Part shown: in pieces, positions 16,971 to 26,076 of the stretch
Layout of the letters: each line of letters begins with the position of its first letter
How positions within the stretch are numbered: the stretch's first letter is position 1
NCBI RefSeq assembly: GCF_034653275.1
Contig: NZ_JAYEES010000004.1
Span: 434,001-498,000 of the forward strand
DNA: 64,000 nt
Source: Nitrospirillum sp034653275
GTDB taxonomy: Bacteria > Pseudomonadota > Alphaproteobacteria > Azospirillales > Azospirillaceae
Reading direction: 5' to 3'
Notes under the pieces: model-generated
The model's input: the letters and a program-made list of their open reading frames with translations, nothing else
Database searches by the model: none
Told to the model about the DNA's origin: nothing
Translations under genes and position numbers: made by a program

Positions 16971-17147
16971 ATGGCCTTTCCCACCGCCGTGAACAGCCAG
17001 ATCACTGATTCGGTGACGCAGAGCAATGTGAAGGTCGTGGGCGAAACCCCCGCCCAGGCCGAGGGCGAGGCGGTGCGGGACATGGCCGAATCGACCGGTA
17101 CCTCGGCCGACGGCGCGGCACCGGCGGTGGCTCCCGCCAAGGAATAA
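16971..17147 (+). CDS. Short RebB-like (R-body/killing trait family) protein
   Basis: A 58-residue protein starting MAFPTAVNSQITDSVTQSNVKVVGETPA, which matches the signature of the RebB / killing trait family: coiled ribbon (R-body) subunits first known from Caedibacter. AGGAGG lies 6 bases before the ATG, so this start is firm and the upstream in-frame ATG at 16950 is unlikely. The helical second half normally found in RebB proteins is short here and ends in an Ala/Pro/Lys tail (PAVAPAKE), so it may be a reduced relative. No other reb genes lie nearby. In many Proteobacteria such homologs are encoded as clusters of several copies; an orphan is notable. Confidence 0.7.
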   Translation: MAFPTAVNSQITDSVTQSNVKVVGETPAQAEGEAVRDMAESTGTSADGAAPAVAPAKE

Positions 17148-17160
17148 GGGCCGGGGCGTT

Positions 17161-18757
17161 TCAGGGGCTATTGCCCGCCGCCGGCTGGTCGGCCAGCAGG
17201 GTCTGGCCCGCCAGCTGGGCGCGGCGCAGCAGGGGCGGGCTGGCCAGCAGGGTCTCCGCCACCGTCAGGTCCACCGGCGCCGGGCGGTTGCGCTCCGCCG
17301 GGCAGGCGGTGGACGTGCCGGGGGGGCGGGGCTGGGCGCGCAGGGGGGCCAGGATGGCGGCGGCGTCGGTCAGGCCGGCGGTGCACAGGGCGGGCGCCAG
17401 GCCGTGGTGGTCGAACATGCGGCCGGCCGGCGTCAGGATGCGCGACCAGGTGATGAACAGCTCCCCCGTTGGGCAGGGGGGCGACGGTCTGCACCACGCC
17501 CTTGCCGAAACTGGTGGTGCCCACGTCCAGGGCCCGGCCACTATCGACCAGGGCGCCCAGCACGATCTCGGCGGAAGAAGCGGTCTGCCCGTCGGCCAGC
17601 ACCACCAGGGGGGCGCCGTCCAGGATGTCGTCCGGCGTGGCGTCGTAATGCTGCACGCTGTCCGGGTGGCGGCCCACGGTGTTCAGGATGGGGCCGCTGG
17701 TGATGAACAGGTCGGCCACGGCCACCGCCTGGTCCAGCAGGCCGCCGGTGTTGCCGCGCAGGTCCAGCACCCACCCGGTGGGTGGCCCCAAGCCGTCCGC
17801 GTCGCGCAAATGGCGGATGGCGGCGGCCAGGGCGTCGGCGGTGCCGGCGTTGAAGCGGCTGATGTGCAGCACGCCCACGGCACCCGCCCGCTCCGCCGTC
17901 ACGGTGGGCAGGAGGATGCGCTGGCGGCTGATCAGCACCGTCACCATGCCGCCGGCCCGGGCCACGCGCACCGGCACGCCGGTGCCTTCCGGCCCACTCA
18001 GGCGGGTCATGACCGCCTCCACCGTCATGGCGGGGCCGCCCCCGCCCGCGGCGTCGACCGGCACCCCGCCCACGGCGGTGATGACGTCGCCCACCCACAG
18101 GCCGGCGGCCGAGGCCGGGCTGCCGGGGGCGACGGCGATGATGCGGAAACCGCGCGGCGTTTCCTCCAGCGTCACGCCGATGCCGACATAGCCTTCGCGG
18201 CGTGACCGTTCCGTCCGCGCCGCCGCCGGCACGGAATAACGGCTGTAGGGGTCGAGGTCGGCGGTGCCGCCCTCCAGCATGGCGCGGAACAGGGTTTCCC
18301 GCGTCTGGTCGCCCGGGCCGGCGTCGGCGCTTTGCGCCACCGTCCAGTCGGTGGTGAGGGCGGCCAGATGGGCCCAGGATGCGGCGTCGTGGCCGGCGGG
18401 CAGGGCGAAGGTGCGCGGTGCCCGCCGGCTCACCGCCAGGGTGACGGCCCCGCCGCCCGGCTGCACCGTCACCGTCAGGTCGGGCACCACCACGCCGGCA
18501 TGGACCAGGCCATCGAGCACCAGGCGGCGCATGTCCACCGGCTCCAGGTACAGCTCGTCGATCTTGCCATAGGCGCTTTGATAGAACTGCTCGGCGGTGA
18601 CGCTCCCGCGACTCCCGGGGCCGCCGGCGCAGGCCGCCAGGGCCAAGGCACCGGCCAAGGCAATCACCGTCCGGGCCAGGGGGGCGCCCCGGCGGATGCG
18701 GTCAGGCCTGACATGGGCGGGCCGGGCACGGCGTGCCCGGCATGTGGCCTGGGCCAC
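17161..18757 (-). pseudogene. S41 C-terminal-processing-type protease lipoprotein, frameshifted near the 3' end
   Basis: An S41-family serine protease with a lipoprotein signal (LALAACAGG), an N-terminal domain, a PDZ domain (about GYVGIGVTLEETPRGFRII...GLWVGDVITAVGG), and the Ser/Lys dyad in ADGQTASSAEIVLGAL and TSFGKGVVQTV. After APLPNGG the frame continues as Arg/Pro-rich junk to about 17168, while the expected continuation ELFITWSRILTPAGRMFDHHG is found in another frame, ending at 17161. A single missing G in the run of Gs at about 17461-17466 (read on the minus strand) would restore a normal protein of about 530 residues. Either the gene is inactivated at its C-terminal domain or the base call is wrong. 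The catalytic residues lie before the shift. Confidence 0.82.
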
Positions 18758-18782
18758 GGCGCCTCCCGATATTGTTTGCCCT

Positions 18783-19247
18783 TCAGCCGCGGATGCCCAT
18801 GGCCCACTGCACGCCGATCACGGCCCCCTTGAACAGGGGCAGCAAGGCCAGCGACAGGCCCAGGGTCAACGGCCCCCACAGGGCCGCGTGGACCCATAGG
18901 GCGGGATGAAAATTCTGTTCCACCGCCAGGGCGGCGCCCACCACGATATGGCCGACGACGAAGATGGTAAAGTAGGGCGGCGCGTCGTCGGCGCGGAATT
19001 TGCCCAGTTCCAGGCCACAATTGGTGCAGACCGGCGCCACCTTGGTATAGCCCGTGAACAGGGTATGGGCGCCGCAGTTGGGGCAGCAGCGGCGGATGCC
19101 GCGCAGCATGGCCGTGCCGGCCATGCCCTTGGGCGGTGCGATGATTTCCTCGTGCGTGTCCGTCATGGTGTCCTCCATCTCGGCGACGCTGGCCTCGCGG
19201 GCTGCCCTCGGATGCGGGTCAACAGGGGGGACGGGGTCGGTCGTCAT
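18783..19247 (-). CDS. DUF983 zinc-ribbon membrane protein
   Basis: A protein of up to 154 residues of the DUF983 family. A zinc ribbon (CPNCGAHTLF ... CTNCG) precedes two or three transmembrane helices (YFTIFVVGHIVVGAALAVE, LTLGLSLALLPLFKGAVIGVQW). The first 27 residues are poorly conserved and the internal Met in MTDTHEEIIAPP may be the actual start (19166). It is in the same direction as the protease downstream (25-bp gap) and belongs to the conserved rnr-DUF983-rpmG neighbourhood of Alphaproteobacteria. Function unknown. Confidence 0.85.
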   Translation of the reverse strand: MTTDPVPPVDPHPRAAREASVAEMEDTMTDTHEEIIAPPKGMAGTAMLRGIRRCCPNCGAHTLFTGYTKVAPVCTNCGLELGKFRADDAPPYFTIFVVGHIVVGAALAVEQNFHPALWVHAALWGPLTLGLSLALLPLFKGAVIGVQWAMGIRG

Positions 19248-19366
19248 GGCCTAGATGATGGGTACGGTCCGAGCCATGGTCCAGACGCGTTTGCCGGGTC
19301 TCAGCCCTGCCATATGCACTTGTTGTGATTTGCGCGAATTGTGGGTTGCCTGAACCCGGACGCGGA

Positions 19367-19771
19367 TCAACCGTTCAGTTGCAGCAGGTCCCAGCGGGTG
19401 CCATAGAGGTCCTGGAACACCACCACGGTGCCGTAGGCCTCAACCCGGGGTTCCTCGCAGAAGGTGACGCCGGCGGCCTTCATGCGGGCGTGGTCGCGCC
19501 AGAAATCGTCGGTGCGCAGGAACAGGAAGACGCGGCCGCCGGCCTGGTTGCCGATGGCGGCCTCCTGCTCCGGCCCCACCGCCTTGGCCAGCAGCAGGCG
19601 CGTCTCGCCAGAGTTCGGGTGGGAACCGGGCGGCGCCATCACCACCCAGCGCTTGCCGCCGCCCAGGTCGGTGTCCTCCACCGCGTCGAAACCCAGCACG
19701 TCGCGATACCAGGCCTTGGCCTCGTCATAGTCGCGCACGACCAGGGCGACGCCGCCGATGAACTGGGGCAT
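19367..19771 (-). CDS. VOC-superfamily (glyoxalase/bleomycin resistance-like) protein
   Basis: A 134-residue vicinal oxygen chelate protein built from two beta-alpha-beta-beta-beta units: GGVALVVRDYDEAKAWYRDVLGF at the start, and FLRTDDFWRDHARMKAAGV...VVVFQDLYGTRWDLLQ in the second half. The start ATG follows directly on the rnr stop (TGAATG), so it is co-transcribed and translationally coupled to RNase R. A metal-dependent lyase, isomerase or dioxygenase role is possible; substrate not predictable. Confidence 0.87.
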   Translation of the reverse strand: MPQFIGGVALVVRDYDEAKAWYRDVLGFDAVEDTDLGGGKRWVVMAPPGSHPNSGETRLLLAKAVGPEQEAAIGNQAGGRVFLFLRTDDFWRDHARMKAAGVTFCEEPRVEAYGTVVVFQDLYGTRWDLLQLNG

Positions 19772-22138
19772 TCACTTATCCTTCAGCGACGGCCGCTTGA
19801 TGCGGGCCTTGGTGGCGGTCTTCCTGGTCAGCCGGGCGCGCCCGCCCTTGCCGTCCGGCCCTTTGCGGGGGGACTGGCCGCCGGCCAGCCAGGGCGCGTC
19901 GTCGGTGTCCTCGCCCAGCAGGGCGAAGACCATGCTGCCGGAAATGCGGTCGGCCTCCACCAGGCGCACCTTGACGATCGTGCCCAGGCGATAGGTGCGG
20001 CCCCAGCGGCGGCCCGCCAGCTGGTGGTTGGCCTCGTCATGGTCGTAGAAGTCGTCCGGCAGGGTGGAGATGGGCACCAAGCCATCGGCGCCCGTCTCAT
20101 CCAGGGTGACGAACAGGCCGAAGCGGGTGACACCGCCGATGCGGCCGGTGAAGGTGCCGCCCACCCTGTCCGACAGATATGCTGCGACATAGCGGTCCAG
20201 GGCGTCGCGCTCCGCCGTGGCGGCGCGACGCTCGGTGACGGAGATGTGCTCCCCCACCTGCACCAGGCGGCCCGCTTCCTCGTCATCCAACCCGCCCGGC
20301 CCCAGGCCGTAGGCCTTCACCAGGGCGCGGTGCACCACCAGGTCTGCATAGCGCCGGATGGGGGAGGTGAAGTGGGCGTAGCGCGGCAGCGCCAGGCCGA
20401 AATGGCCGATGTTCTCCGGCTGGTACAGCGCCTGGCTTTGGCTGCGCAGGATGACGGTGTTCACCAGGTCCGCCTCGGGCGTGTCGGCCGCCTTGTTCAA
20501 GATGCGGGTGAACAGGATGGGCTTCATCACCTGGCCCTTGGCCAGGGTGTAGCCCAGGGAGCCCAGGAACTGGCGCAGCGCCTCCAGCTTGTCGCGCGCC
20601 GGCTCGGCGTGCACGCGATACATGCAGGGGCTGTGCTTGGCTTCCAGGGCCTCCGCCGCCGCCACGTTGGCGGCGATCATGAATTCCTCCACCAGGCGGT
20701 GGCTGTCCAGGCGGGGGCGCACGCCGATGCTCTGGATGGTGCCGGCCTCGTCCAGCTTCACCACCCGCTCCGGCAGGTCCAGCTCCAGCGTGCCGCGGGC
20801 GTCGCGGGCCTTTTGCAGCACGGCGAAGGCGCCGTAGAGCGGGTTGATCACCCGCTCCATCAGCGGGCCGGTCAGGTCATCCGGTTCCCCATCCCGGGCC
20901 TTCTGCGCCTGGGTGTAGGTCAGGCGCGCGACGGAGCGCATGAGACCGCGCACGAAGCGGTGGCGCTTCAGGCGGCCTTGCCCATCGATCCACATGTGGA
21001 CCGCCAGGCAGGCGCGGTTGACCTCCGGCTTCAGCGAGCACAGCTCGTTCGACAGCGCCTCGGGCAGCATGGGCACGACGCGGTCGGGGAAATAGACGCT
21101 GTTGCCCCGGTCGAAGGCGTTGCGGTCCAGCGCCATGCCCGGCCGGACGTAGAAGCTGACGTCGGCGATGGCCACCAGCAGGTGCCAGCCGCCGGGGTTG
21201 TTGGGGTCGGTGTCGGGCTCCGCGAACACGGCGTCGTCGAAGTCGCGCGCGTCCTCGCCATCAATGGTCACCAGGGGGAAATCGCGCAGGTCGGTGCGCC
21301 CCTCCACCGTGGGCTCGGGTGCGGCTTCCGCCTCCTCGATCGCGGCCTTGGCGAAATGGGTGGGGATGGCGTGCTGGGCGATGGCGATCAGGCTGACGGC
21401 GCGGGGTTCCTCGATGCTGCCCAGCCGCTCCACCACCCGCACCTGCTTCAGGCCCAGGCGGGACGCGGGCAGCAGTTCGGCCACCACCAGCTCGCCCGGC
21501 TGGGCCCCTTCCGCGTTGGCGTCGGCCACGGCGAATTCCGCCTTGGCGCGGCGATCCACCGGCTTCAGCCGGCCGCCGTCGCGGGCGCGCTCATAGATGC
21601 CGACGATGCGCGTGGCCGTGCCGCCGTCCAGCTTGCGCATGGTGCGGCCTTCGTAGACATCCTCTTCGCCCTGCGGCCCATTGTCACGTAACTGGGGCTG
21701 GCGCGACAGGCGGGCCAGCACGCGGTCCCCCACCGCCAGGGCGGAGTGGCCCCGCTTCTCGGCGGCCATGTAGATGCGCGGCGGCGGGGCCTCATGCGCC
21801 CAGCTGGTGGGCCGGGCCAGCACCTCGCCATCCGGCGTCACCTCGGCCACGACCAGCACGGCGACCTCGGGCAGGGCGGCGGGCACGGCGACGCGCCGGC
21901 CCTCGCCCTTCTCGATGCTGCCCTCGCCCTCCAGCTCCTTCAGCAGCTCCTTCAGGACGATGCGGCCGTCGCCGGTGATGTTGAAGGCGCGGGCGATCTC
22001 CCGCTTGCCCACGGGCACGGGGCTGGACTGGATGTAGTCCATGATTTCTTCCCGGGTGGGGAAGGGGGCGTCGGCCGCACGGCGGGCCGGCACCGGCCTG
22101 GGCAAAGCCCGCCGGGGGCCTTCCGGACGCTTCGGCAT
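19772..22138 (-). CDS. rnr: Ribonuclease R
   Basis: A 788-residue 3'-5' exoribonuclease of the RNB family, which degrades structured RNA and takes part in RNA quality control. Domain order: N-terminal helix-turn-helix (KREIARAFNITGDGRIVLKELLKELE), cold-shock domains, the RNB catalytic domain with DGEDARDFDDAVF (the Asp cluster that binds Mg2+), and a C-terminal S1 domain (GTFTGRIGGVTRFGLFVTLDE), ending in a basic tail. AAGGAA lies 7 bases before the ATG. It is 44 bp downstream of topA and overlaps no other gene. Confidence 0.96.
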   Translation of the reverse strand: MPKRPEGPRRALPRPVPARRAADAPFPTREEIMDYIQSSPVPVGKREIARAFNITGDGRIVLKELLKELEGEGSIEKGEGRRVAVPAALPEVAVLVVAEVTPDGEVLARPTSWAHEAPPPRIYMAAEKRGHSALAVGDRVLARLSRQPQLRDNGPQGEEDVYEGRTMRKLDGGTATRIVGIYERARDGGRLKPVDRRAKAEFAVADANAEGAQPGELVVAELLPASRLGLKQVRVVERLGSIEEPRAVSLIAIAQHAIPTHFAKAAIEEAEAAPEPTVEGRTDLRDFPLVTIDGEDARDFDDAVFAEPDTDPNNPGGWHLLVAIADVSFYVRPGMALDRNAFDRGNSVYFPDRVVPMLPEALSNELCSLKPEVNRACLAVHMWIDGQGRLKRHRFVRGLMRSVARLTYTQAQKARDGEPDDLTGPLMERVINPLYGAFAVLQKARDARGTLELDLPERVVKLDEAGTIQSIGVRPRLDSHRLVEEFMIAANVAAAEALEAKHSPCMYRVHAEPARDKLEALRQFLGSLGYTLAKGQVMKPILFTRILNKAADTPEADLVNTVILRSQSQALYQPENIGHFGLALPRYAHFTSPIRRYADLVVHRALVKAYGLGPGGLDDEEAGRLVQVGEHISVTERRAATAERDALDRYVAAYLSDRVGGTFTGRIGGVTRFGLFVTLDETGADGLVPISTLPDDFYDHDEANHQLAGRRWGRTYRLGTIVKVRLVEADRISGSMVFALLGEDTDDAPWLAGGQSPRKGPDGKGGRARLTRKTATKARIKRPSLKDK

Positions 22139-22151
22139 GGAAACTTTCCTT

Positions 22152-22181
22152 ACACTGGACGGCGGGACACTGGACGGCGGG
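22152..22181. repeat. Perfect tandem 15-bp repeat between topA and rnr
   Basis: ACACTGGACGGCGGG is present twice head to tail (22152-22166 and 22167-22181) and fills most of the 44-bp gap between the topA stop and the rnr start. It looks like a recent slippage duplication. It ends 14 bp from the rnr start codon. Confidence 0.9.
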
Positions 22182-22182
22182 C

Positions 22183-24888
22183 TCAGTCGCCCGCCACCGC
22201 CTTCTTGGCCGTCGTCTTGGTCGCGGGCTTCTTCGCCGCTGTCGTGGTCTTCTTCGGCGCGGCGGCCTTCTTTTCCGCCGGAGCCTTGGCTGCGGCCTTG
22301 GCCCCCGCAGCTTTGGACGGCGCCTTCCTGGCCGCCGCCTTCTTCGGCTTCTCCTCGCCGTCCGTCGCCGTCGCCGTTGGTTTCTTGCCGCTGTCCTTGG
22401 CCGCCTTGGCCGCCAGCAGCTCCACCGCCTGCTCCAGGGTGATGGTGTCGGCGTTGATGGCCTTGGGGATGCTGGCGAACAGCTTCAGGTGCTTGACGTA
22501 GGGGCCGAAACGGCCGCTGCCCAGGGTGATGGGCTTGCCGTCCTTGGGATGGTTGCCCAGTTCGCGGCCCGCCACCGTCTTGCGCGCGGCCACGCCGGCC
22601 AGCAGCACCACGGCCCGGTTCAGGCCGATGGTCAGCACGTCGTCGTCCGGCGTCAGGTTCTTGTAGGCGTCGCCATGCTTGAGATACGGGCCGAAGCGGC
22701 CGATGCCGGCCGTGATCTCCTGTCCCGTCTCGGGATGTGGGCCCAGGCTGCGCGGCAGGGCCAGCAGGCGCAGCGCGATGTCCAAATCCACGTCCTGCGG
22801 GTTCATGGCCTTGGGCAGGGACACGCGCTTGGGCTTGGGCTCATCCGGCGCGCCCGTCTGGACATAGACACCGTAGGGCCCGCGCTTCATGGTCACGGGG
22901 TAGCCCGTCTCCGGATCGTTGCCCAGCTCGCGGTCGGCGTTGCCTTCCTCGCCACCCTCGATGCTCAGGGGGCGGGTGTACTTGCAGCCCGGATAGTTGG
23001 AACAGCCGATGAAGGCGCCGTTCTTGCCCAGCTTCAGCGACAGCCGGCCGTCGCCGCAGACCGGGCAGACGCGCGGGTCGCGCCCGCCCTCGGCCGGCGC
23101 GGGGAAGAAGTGCGGGCCCAGCGCCTCGTCCAGGGCGTCCAGCACCTGGGTGATGGTCAGGTCCTTGGTCCCCTCCACCGCGGCGGAGAAGGCCTGCCAG
23201 AACTCGCGCAGCACCGTCTTCCAGTCGATGCGGCCGCCGGAGATGTCGTCCAGCTTGGTTTCCAGGTCGGCGGTGAAGCCGTACTCGACATACCGGTTGA
23301 AGAAGTTCTCCAGGAAGGTCGTGACCAGGCGGCCGCGGTCCTCCGGCTCGAACCGGCGCTTTTCCAGGCGGACGTAGTTCCGGTCCTGCAACACCTGCAG
23401 GATGCTGGCGTAGGTGGACGGCCGGCCGATGCCCAGCTCCTCCATCTTCTTCACCAGGCTGGCCTCGGTGTAGCGCGGCGGCGGCTGGGTGAAGTGCTGG
23501 TCGGACTTGACCTCGCCCTTGGCCAGGTCGTCGCCGTCCTTCATCGCCGGCAGGCGGGTGTCCTTGTCCTCGTCATCTCCCGCGTCGTCGCGGTCCTCCT
23601 GGTAGACCTTCAGGAAGCCGTCGAAGGTGACGATGGAGCCGGTGGCCCGGAACTGCGCCTCGGATTTCGGCGACGTGATGTCGACCGACACCTGGTCCAG
23701 CTCCGCGCTGGCCATCTGGCAGGCGATGGTGCGCTTCCACACCAGCTCGTACAGCCGCTGCTCATCCTTGTCCAGGAAGCGGCCCATCTGGTCCGGCCGG
23801 CGGAACATGTCGGTGGGGCGGATGGCCTCGTGCGCTTCCTGCGCGTTCTTGGCGCTGGACTTGTACACCCGTGGGGCGTTGGGCAGGTACTCGTTGCCGA
23901 AGGCGGAGGAGATCAGGCGGCGGGCGCCGTCGATGGCCTCGTTCGACAGCTGCACGCCGTCGGTACGCATATAGGTGATCAGGCCCACCGTCTCGCCGCC
24001 GATGTCCACGCCCTCATACAGCTTCTGGGCGATGCGCATGGTCTTGGTGGCGCCGAAGCCCAGCTTGCGGCTGGCCTCCTGCTGCAGGGTCGAGGTGGTG
24101 AAGGGCGGGAAGGGGTTGCGGCGCACCTGGCGCCGTTCCACCGACCGCACCATGAAGGACAGCGGGCGGATGGTGGCCAGCGCCGCGTCGGCGTCGCCCT
24201 TGTTGCCCAGGGTGAACTTGTCCAGCTTCTTGCCGTTCAGGCCCACCAGGCGGGCGGTGAAGGGCGACCCCGACGGCGTGCGGAACTCCGCCTCGATGGT
24301 CCAATATTCCTGCGGGCGGAAGGCCTCGATCTCCGACTCACGCTCGCAGATCAGGCGCAGGGCCACGGACTGCACGCGGCCGGCGGAGCGCGAGCCGGGC
24401 AGCTTGCGCCACAGCACCGGCGACAGGGTGAAGCCCACCAGGTAGTCCAGCGCGCGGCGCGCCAGATAGGCGTCGACCAGCTCCTGGTGCACGTCGCGCG
24501 GATGGGCGATGGCGTCCAGCACGGCGCTCTTGGTGATCTCGTTGAAGGTGACGCGCTTCACGTCCACCTTGCCGGTGATGCGCTTCTCATCCAGCAACTG
24601 CTTGACGTGCCAGGCGATGGCCTCCCCCTCGCGATCCGGGTCGGTGGCGAGGTAGATGCGCGAGGCGCCCTTGGCGGCGCGGGTGATCTCGTCGATATGG
24701 CGTTTGGAGCGGTCGCCCAGCTCCCACTCCATCGAGAAGTCCTCTTCCGGCTTCACCGAGCCGTCGCGGGCCGGCAGGTCGCGCACATGGCCGTAGCTGG
24801 CGAGAACGGTGAAATCATCGCCCAGGTACTTGTTGATGGTCTTCGCCTTGGCCGGCGATTCGACGATGAGGACGTTGCTGCCCGACAA
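22183..24888 (-). CDS. topA: DNA topoisomerase I
   Basis: Type IA topoisomerase of about 901 residues that relaxes negative supercoils. TOPRIM domain: NVLIVESPAKAKTINKYLG, ATDPDREGEAIAWH. The catalytic tyrosine lies in GLITYMRTDGVQLS. A zinc-ribbon (CPVCGDGRLSLKLGKNGAFIGCSNYPGCKY) and several topoisomerase C-terminal repeats (GRFGPYLKHGD, GRFGPYVKHLK) follow, then a long Lys/Ala-rich tail. The start is likely TTG at 24888 (MSGSNVLIVESPAK); a TTG at 24906 adds six residues and is less likely. It is in the dprA-topA-rnr order typical of Alphaproteobacteria. Confidence 0.95.
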   Translation of the reverse strand: MSGSNVLIVESPAKAKTINKYLGDDFTVLASYGHVRDLPARDGSVKPEEDFSMEWELGDRSKRHIDEITRAAKGASRIYLATDPDREGEAIAWHVKQLLDEKRITGKVDVKRVTFNEITKSAVLDAIAHPRDVHQELVDAYLARRALDYLVGFTLSPVLWRKLPGSRSAGRVQSVALRLICERESEIEAFRPQEYWTIEAEFRTPSGSPFTARLVGLNGKKLDKFTLGNKGDADAALATIRPLSFMVRSVERRQVRRNPFPPFTTSTLQQEASRKLGFGATKTMRIAQKLYEGVDIGGETVGLITYMRTDGVQLSNEAIDGARRLISSAFGNEYLPNAPRVYKSSAKNAQEAHEAIRPTDMFRRPDQMGRFLDKDEQRLYELVWKRTIACQMASAELDQVSVDITSPKSEAQFRATGSIVTFDGFLKVYQEDRDDAGDDEDKDTRLPAMKDGDDLAKGEVKSDQHFTQPPPRYTEASLVKKMEELGIGRPSTYASILQVLQDRNYVRLEKRRFEPEDRGRLVTTFLENFFNRYVEYGFTADLETKLDDISGGRIDWKTVLREFWQAFSAAVEGTKDLTITQVLDALDEALGPHFFPAPAEGGRDPRVCPVCGDGRLSLKLGKNGAFIGCSNYPGCKYTRPLSIEGGEEGNADRELGNDPETGYPVTMKRGPYGVYVQTGAPDEPKPKRVSLPKAMNPQDVDLDIALRLLALPRSLGPHPETGQEITAGIGRFGPYLKHGDAYKNLTPDDDVLTIGLNRAVVLLAGVAARKTVAGRELGNHPKDGKPITLGSGRFGPYVKHLKLFASIPKAINADTITLEQAVELLAAKAAKDSGKKPTATATDGEEKPKKAAARKAPSKAAGAKAAAKAPAEKKAAAPKKTTTAAKKPATKTTAKKAVAGD

Positions 24889-24957
24889 GGGGACCCCGCA
24901 CTGCAATAGGTGGCGATGTTTTCCGAAAACCAGATCCCGGGACGGCGCCGTCCAGCT

Positions 24958-26076
24958 TCACGCCAGGCTCACGCGGCCGCCGGGGTGGCGGTACAGACGG
25001 CCCGCCAGCTCCAATTCCAGCAGGATGGTCAACACCACCGCCGCAGACAATTGGCAGTCCCGGACAATTTCGTCAATGTGTACCGGGGTCGGGCTTAAGC
25101 ACAGGGTGACCCGAGGACGGGCCGCCTCCACCTCCTTTTCCCCCGGATCGGCCGGGGGCGGGACGGGCCCGCCGCCCACTGGCGGGGCGTTGAACGCGGC
25201 CAAACCCTGGGGCCCCAGGTAGGCCAGGATGTCGTCCGCCGTCTCCACCAAGACCGCGCCGTCCTTCAGCAGGCGATTGCAGCCCTGGGCGCGCGGGTCC
25301 AGCGGCGACCCCGGCACGGCGAACAGGTCGCGGCCCTGTTCCAGCGCCAGGCGGGCGGTGATCAGCGACCCGGACTTCAGCGCCGCCTCCACCACCAGCA
25401 CGCCGCGCGACAGGCCGGAGATCAGGCGGTTGCGCCGGGGGAAATGGCGGGCCTGCGGCTCCGTCCCCGGCGGCGATTCGGCCACCAGGGCGCCCTGGTC
25501 GGCAATGCGGCGGTGCAGTTCCGCGTTTTCCGGCGGGTAGATGACGTCCACGCCGCCGGCCAGGACGGCCACGGTGCAGCGATGCAGCGCCGCCTCGTGC
25601 GCCGCCGTGTCGATGCCGCGCGCCAGGCCGGAAACGACGGTGACGCCGGCCTCCGCCAGGTCGCGGGAGATCATGGCCGCCAGCTTGCGCCCGGTGAGGG
25701 AGGCGTTGCGGGCGCCCACCACGGCGACGGCCGGGCGGCTGAGGCGCGCCGGGGCGCCCAGCACGGTGATGACGGGCGGCGCGTCCTCGATGGCGGCCAG
25801 CTGGGCGGGGTAGTCGGGCTCGCACCAGCACAGCAGGCGGGCGCCCATGCGCTGCAGAGCCGCCAGCTCCCGTTCGGCGGCGGCGCGCGGGGCGATGCTC
25901 AGCGGCCGGTCGCGCCCGCCGCGCCGGGCCAGGTCGGGCAGGGCCTCCAGGGCCGCGGCCGGGCTCCCGAAGCGCTCCATCAGCCTATGAAAGGTGACGG
26001 GCCCCACCGACTCCGTGCGCGTCAGGCGCAGCCAGTCCAGGCGCTCGACGGAGGAAAGGACGCGTATGCTTCTCAA
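24958..26076 (-). CDS. dprA: DNA-processing protein DprA (Smf), TTG start
   Basis: A 372-residue DprA, which loads RecA on incoming single-stranded DNA in natural transformation. The Rossmann-like core is visible: AVVGARNASLTGRKLA, VVSGLARGIDTAAHEAAL, AVLAGGVDVIYPPEN, ESPPGTEPQARHFPRRNRLISGLSRGVLVVEAA. A C-terminal winged-helix-like segment (VHIDEIVRDCQLSAAVVLTILLELELAGRL) closes the protein. The start is TTG at 26076, which overlaps the stop of the upstream membrane protein gene (TTGA) and gives normal length; the longer open frame upstream is antisense noise of the other gene. Confidence 0.92.
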   Translation of the reverse strand: MRSIRVLSSVERLDWLRLTRTESVGPVTFHRLMERFGSPAAALEALPDLARRGGRDRPLSIAPRAAAERELAALQRMGARLLCWCEPDYPAQLAAIEDAPPVITVLGAPARLSRPAVAVVGARNASLTGRKLAAMISRDLAEAGVTVVSGLARGIDTAAHEAALHRCTVAVLAGGVDVIYPPENAELHRRIADQGALVAESPPGTEPQARHFPRRNRLISGLSRGVLVVEAALKSGSLITARLALEQGRDLFAVPGSPLDPRAQGCNRLLKDGAVLVETADDILAYLGPQGLAAFNAPPVGGGPVPPPADPGEKEVEAARPRVTLCLSPTPVHIDEIVRDCQLSAAVVLTILLELELAGRLYRHPGGRVSLA

